NCBI GenBank assembly: GCA_022793355.1
Contig: JAAWCR010000088.1
Span: 1 to 9,436, forward strand
Length of the DNA: 9,436 bases
From: Lawsonibacter sp.
GTDB taxonomy: Bacteria; Bacillota; Clostridia; Oscillospirales; Oscillospiraceae
Direction: 5' to 3'
The position numbers were made by a program, and so were the translations under genes. The notes beneath the pieces are model-generated. The model ran no database searches and was not told the DNA's origin. It saw only the letters and a list, made by a program, of their open reading frames with translations. Shown in pieces: positions 6,334-9,436 of the stretch; position 1 is the stretch's first letter, and each line of letters begins with the position of its first letter.

Positions 6334-7320
6334 TCACATCGGATACCGGTACATAATCCCCAAAAATCCCAGGCAGCACAGCACCAGCGTGATGCCGGAG
6401 AAAACGCAGAACAGTTTGGTTTCGCTCCAGCCGCCCATCTCCAGATGATGGTGCAGGGGCGCCATACGGAAAAACCTCTTGCCATGGGTCTTTTTGAAGT
6501 AGGTCACCTGGATGATGTCGGACAGCACCTCGGCTACATAGACCAGCCCGATGATGGGGATGACCAGCGGGATATCCAGAGCAAAGGCCAGACCGCATAC
6601 CATGCCGCCCAGGAACAGGGAACCGGTGTCCCCCATGAATATTTTGGCGGGGTGGAAGTTGTAAATGAGGAAGGCGGCCAATCCCCCCGCCACGGCGGCG
6701 GACAGGATAGCCAAATCATTCCGGCCAAACCAGGCGGAGGCAGTGAGGTAGAACAGAGCCACGGGGATGGTGACCCCGGTGGCCAGGCCGTCGATGCCGT
6801 CGGTAATGTTGACGGCGTTAACCGTGCCTACCATGACGAAGGCGGCAAAGACCATGTACAGCGCCCAGGGCAGGGGAATAGTCACATTGAGGAAAGGGAG
6901 GAACAGGTTGGGGGTCAGGTAGCCCTCCTCCCGCATGAGAACGGTGAAGGCGATGGCGGCCGCGAGCTGAAGCAGAAACTTCTGCGCGGCAGTAAGGCCC
7001 TCGTTGGCGTGGTGGCGCAGCTTCTGAAAGTCGTCAATCATTCCGATGACGCCGAACACCAGGGCGAAGAGAAAGACATACAGGTGCTTATAATTTCCCG
7101 CCGCCAGCTCCTCCCAGCCCGCCACCACCGCAGCCGCCGCGATGGCGATGATAAACATAATACCACCCATGGTGGGGGTGCCCTGTTTGGCCATGTGCCA
7201 GGTGGGACCGTCCTCACGGATAGACTGTCCGGCCTTCAGCCGCCGAAGCAGGGGAATAAGCACCTGGCCCACAATGGCCGCGACGCCGAAGGCTATGATA
7301 AAGCTGAGGATGCATGTCAT
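6334..7320 (-). CDS. mraY: phospho-N-acetylmuramoyl-pentapeptide-transferase MraY
   Basis: MraY is the integral membrane enzyme that transfers phospho-MurNAc-pentapeptide from its UDP carrier to undecaprenyl phosphate, forming lipid I. The 328 residues, a typical length, form about ten membrane segments. Motifs seen are the magnesium/catalytic DDFQK (96-100), NAVNITDGIDGL (168-179), GDTGSL (230-235) and the HHH motif (290-292) in PLHHHLE, which separates MraY from WecA-type relatives. The ATG at 7320 has GGGAGG 8 nt upstream. It follows murE by 68 bp and precedes ftsW by 85 bp; the usual flanking murF and murD are missing. A promoter candidate overlapping the murE stop could drive mraY and downstream genes. 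Two short GC stems (7355-7368 and 6321-6333) flank the gene, but neither has a T-run. Confidence 0.97.
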   Translation of the reverse strand: MTCILSFIIAFGVAAIVGQVLIPLLRRLKAGQSIREDGPTWHMAKQGTPTMGGIMFIIAIAAAAVVAGWEELAAGNYKHLYVFLFALVFGVIGMIDDFQKLRHHANEGLTAAQKFLLQLAAAIAFTVLMREEGYLTPNLFLPFLNVTIPLPWALYMVFAAFVMVGTVNAVNITDGIDGLATGVTIPVALFYLTASAWFGRNDLAILSAAVAGGLAAFLIYNFHPAKIFMGDTGSLFLGGMVCGLAFALDIPLVIPIIGLVYVAEVLSDIIQVTYFKKTHGKRFFRMAPLHHHLEMGGWSETKLFCVFSGITLVLCCLGFLGIMYRYPM

Positions 7321-7387
7321 GTCGAAAACCTCCCGGTTTTTTCTCTTTTGGATGGGCGGTCTGCCGCCGGTGTTTAAAAAGCAGCAT

Positions 7388-7416
7388 ATTATACCACATC
7401 TGCGGGGACTTTTCCA
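7388..7416 (-). promoter_or_regulatory. internal extended -10 promoter candidate for mraY
   Basis: On the minus strand, TGGTATAAT (7396-7388) is an extended -10 element with a perfect TATAAT, overlapping the murE TAA stop. A partial -35, TGGAAA (7416-7411; 4 of 6 to consensus), lies 17 bp upstream. Transcription would begin near 7381, giving a leader of about 60 nt before the mraY ATG. This would let mraY and the genes after it be made independently of the PBP and murE. Confidence 0.55.
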
Positions 7417-8879
7417 GTCAATTTTTGTCTCTGCTCCCCCTGGGCAAACCAGGCGGCGATAATCTCCCGCTCGTCCATATGGTGCTGGATGCCGTCAACC
7501 TCCTGGTAGGTCTCGTGGCCTTTGCCGGCTAGGACGATCACATCGCCGGGCTTGCCCTGGGACAGGGCCCAGCCGATGGCTTTGGAACGGTCGGGTTCTA
7601 CGTGAAGGTCTGCCGGGCTTTCCGACATACCGGACAGGATGTTGTCGATGATGGCCCGAGGGTCCTCGGTGCGGGGGTTGTCGGAGGTGACCACAGCCAA
7701 GTCGGCCAGCTCCCCGGCAATAGCCCCCATAATAGGACGCTTGGACCGGTCCCGGTCGCCGCCGCAGCCGAACACGCAGATCAGTCGGCCGGCGGTGAAG
7801 TCCCGGGCGGTGGTGAGAATATTTTCCAGGGCGTTGGGGCTGTGGGCGTAGTCGATAATCACGGTGTAGGCCCGCGGGACGGGAACCACCTCCACCCGGC
7901 CTTTGACCCCGCGCAGGTTGGGCATGACCCGGGCCATGTCCTCCAGGCCCGTGCCCAGGCACAGTCCGGCGGCCAGGGCGGCCAGGGCGTTGTAGATGGA
8001 GAACCCGCCGGGGATAGGCAGATGAATGCGGGTAATCTCCCCGGGAATCACCGCCTCAAATTCCACGTGGCTGGGGAAGAGGCGGATATTTTTGGCGGTC
8101 AGGTCAGCTTGAACCCGGTTTTCCGAATAGGTAAAGACGGGACAGCTTACCTGGCCCAGATACCACCGCCCCGCCTCGTCGTCCAGGTTGAGGACGGCCC
8201 TGCGGCACTGGGAAAAGAGCAGCCCCTTGGCGGCGCGGTACTCCTCCATGGTGTGGTGGTAGTCCAGATGGTCCTGGGTAAGGTTGGTAAAGACCCCCAC
8301 ATCAAAGGTCAGCCCCGCCGCCCGGCGCTGGACCAGGGCGTGGGAGGAGACCTCCATCACCACATGGGTGCACCCCTCGTCGGCCATTTGCCGCAGGAGG
8401 GCCTGGAGCTCCCAGCTGTCCGGGGTGGTGCGGTGGGCAGGCAGCTCCCGGTCCCCAATCATGTTCCGGTTGGTGCCGATAAGGCCAACCTTGGCTCCCG
8501 CCGCCCGCTCCAGCAGCTCCTTGAGCAGGCTGGTGGTGGTGGTCTTGCCGTTGGTGCCGGTGACGGCGGCCAGGGTCATGGAGTCCCCCGGCCGGCCGAG
8601 GAAGTTGGCGGAAACCAGAGCCATGGCCAGATGGCTGTCCGCTGTCGTCAGCCAGGGGCCGGGTTTCTCCGGAGCGTGCTGGCACAGGACGGCGGCGGCG
8701 CCCCGGTCCAGGGCGGTCTGAATGTAGCGGTGGCCGTCGGTTTTGTCGCCGGACAGGGCTACAAAGAGTGCGCCGGGTGTCAGAGTGCGGGTGTCATTGG
8801 ATATGGAAGAAATTTCCATATCCAGATCAAGGCTTCCCCCCGTGAGAGGGACCCCCGCTAAAATCGCGTGCAGTTTCAT
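7389..8879 (-). CDS. murE: UDP-MurNAc-L-Ala-D-Glu:meso-diaminopimelate ligase MurE
   Basis: MurE is a cytoplasmic Mur ligase that adds the third stem amino acid to UDP-MurNAc-L-Ala-D-Glu using ATP. The 496 residues have the three-domain Mur layout: the N-terminal UDP-binding part with SNDTR (27-31), the P-loop GTNGKTT (108-114), TTP (151-153) for substrate binding, Lys218 in YRAAKG (the residue carbamylated in this family), and the C-terminal domain with DNPR (400-403) and GKGHE (452-456). DNPR is the motif of enzymes specific for meso-diaminopimelate rather than lysine, so this organism should have a meso-DAP wall. The ATG at 8879 follows GAGGGG by 7 nt; a TTG in frame at 8894 overlaps that site and is rejected. 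It lies 77 bp after the PBP gene. No murF follows, unlike in most dcw clusters. Confidence 0.96.
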   Translation of the reverse strand: MKLHAILAGVPLTGGSLDLDMEISSISNDTRTLTPGALFVALSGDKTDGHRYIQTALDRGAAAVLCQHAPEKPGPWLTTADSHLAMALVSANFLGRPGDSMTLAAVTGTNGKTTTTSLLKELLERAAGAKVGLIGTNRNMIGDRELPAHRTTPDSWELQALLRQMADEGCTHVVMEVSSHALVQRRAAGLTFDVGVFTNLTQDHLDYHHTMEEYRAAKGLLFSQCRRAVLNLDDEAGRWYLGQVSCPVFTYSENRVQADLTAKNIRLFPSHVEFEAVIPGEITRIHLPIPGGFSIYNALAALAAGLCLGTGLEDMARVMPNLRGVKGRVEVVPVPRAYTVIIDYAHSPNALENILTTARDFTAGRLICVFGCGGDRDRSKRPIMGAIAGELADLAVVTSDNPRTEDPRAIIDNILSGMSESPADLHVEPDRSKAIGWALSQGKPGDVIVLAGKGHETYQEVDGIQHHMDEREIIAAWFAQGEQRQKLTGKVPADVV

Positions 8880-8956
8880 GGCGTCACCCCTCAAGGGCGC
8901 GGTTTCATTCTATATAAGCTTTGCGGTTTGAAATCTTTTTCCCAGGGGGGCTTGCG

Positions 8957-9436
8957 CTACCCGGTATACCCGTCCTCCACCTGATTGAAGAACGTCACGT
9001 CCACCACGGTGCCCGTAACGGCGGCCACGCCGCCCGCGATGCTCTGGTTTTCAGCGGTGGTGGTGTTGCCGTAGTAGACCGACGCGCCGGAGGCACGCAT
9101 GAAGAAGCCCGCCTTTTCCAGGGCGTTTTTGGCGTTCTCGTAGGTCATGCCGATGACATTGGGGACGGTGCCGCTGGCTTCCGGAGTGGAGTCTCCCAAG
9201 TAAAGAATTACAGTGGAGCCTCCGGGGATCCGGGTTCCGGCTGCGGGAATTTGCTGGGAGACATTGCCGCCCTCGCCGATGGTGCGGAATCTCAGGTTTA
9301 CGCGGGACAGATCGTCCTCCGCCTTGGGGGTGCTCAGTCCGGTGACCTTGGGCATAACCACGTCAGCGGCTGCGGCTTCTTCCGTGGAGTAGGTTTTTTC
9401 AATTCCCAGGTAATCCAGAATCTGGGCGATGAGGGG
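8957..9436 (-). CDS. class B penicillin-binding protein with two PASTA domains, C-terminal part
   Basis: Only the last 159 residues are in the window; the 5' end lies beyond the right edge, with the reading frame open through base 9436. The visible part begins with the tail of the transpeptidase domain (PLIAQILDYLGI), a sequence typical of FtsI/SpoVD-type enzymes. Two PASTA repeats follow: the first from about VVMPKVTGLSTPKAEDDL to VILYLGD, the second from VPNVIGMTYENAKNALEKAG to VVDVTFF, ending in NQVEDGYTG. The full protein would be a membrane-anchored septal transpeptidase that crosslinks strands made by FtsW. Position directly before murE is where spoVD/pbpB lies in Bacillota. B. subtilis SpoVD has one PASTA domain and PBP2B has two, so domain count alone leans to a vegetative PBP2B role, but a sporulation role cannot be excluded. 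The catalytic motifs are outside the window. Confidence 0.9.
   Translation of the reverse strand, partial: PLIAQILDYLGIEKTYSTEEAAAADVVMPKVTGLSTPKAEDDLSRVNLRFRTIGEGGNVSQQIPAAGTRIPGGSTVILYLGDSTPEASGTVPNVIGMTYENAKNALEKAGFFMRASGASVYYGNTTTAENQSIAGGVAAVTGTVVDVTFFNQVEDGYTG

Noticed and set aside
7355..7368. GGCGG-TCTG-CCGCC hairpin in the murE-mraY gap.
   Set aside because: Short stem with no T-run on either strand; not a terminator and no clear function.
391..8861. Very long plus-strand open frames opposite ftsZ (391-1356), murA (2572-3804), murG (3680-4828), mraY (6217-7377) and murE (7602-8861), 321-419 codons each.
   Set aside because: Each shares exact codon boundaries with the minus-strand gene. 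In that register an antisense stop appears only where the sense gene uses TTA, CTA or TCA, which are rare in high-GC genes. The products are rich in Gly, His and Gln with no recognisable domain, while the minus-strand proteins are full-length conserved enzymes.

Overview
The window is a division and cell-wall (dcw) gene cluster from a Gram-positive, high-GC member of the Clostridia. All eight genes lie on the minus strand, so transcription runs from high to low coordinates. Gene order, the PASTA-bearing penicillin-binding protein, DivIB rather than a proteobacterial FtsQ, and a MurE with the meso-diaminopimelate motif point to Bacillota. The high GC and protein character suggest the Oscillospiraceae (Flavonifractor/Oscillibacter-like), but that genus-level placement is an impression, not a search result.

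In transcription order: the C-terminal end of a class B penicillin-binding protein with two PASTA domains (cut by the right edge), murE, mraY, ftsW, murG, murA, divIB (ftsQ) and ftsZ. MurA makes the first committed UDP-sugar precursor and MurE adds meso-diaminopimelate. MraY and MurG build lipids I and II on the inner membrane face. FtsW and the class B PBP are the septal glycosyltransferase/transpeptidase pair. DivIB belongs to the divisome scaffold and FtsZ forms the Z ring. Two genes usual in this arrangement, murF (between murE and mraY) and murD (between mraY and ftsW), are absent, and the gaps there (68 and 85 bp) hold no remnant. murC, ftsA and ftsL are also not in the window.

Every start has a good ribosome binding site, and ftsW appears to start at TTG. 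The gaps carry the regulatory interest. A near-consensus sigma-A promoter precedes ftsZ (1454-1482). An extended -10 promoter candidate overlaps the murE stop codon (7388-7416). A long inverted repeat places the whole Shine-Dalgarno sequence and start codon of murA in a stem (3658-3701), and a smaller hairpin does the same to the murG Shine-Dalgarno (4935-4954). Downstream of ftsZ, positions 59-130 hold two tandem hairpins with T-runs that read as terminators on the plus strand, opposite to every gene here.

I see no mobile element, CRISPR array, RNA gene or unknown protein-coding system. The genes are conventional. The best candidates for something undescribed are the RNA structures over the murA and murG starts.
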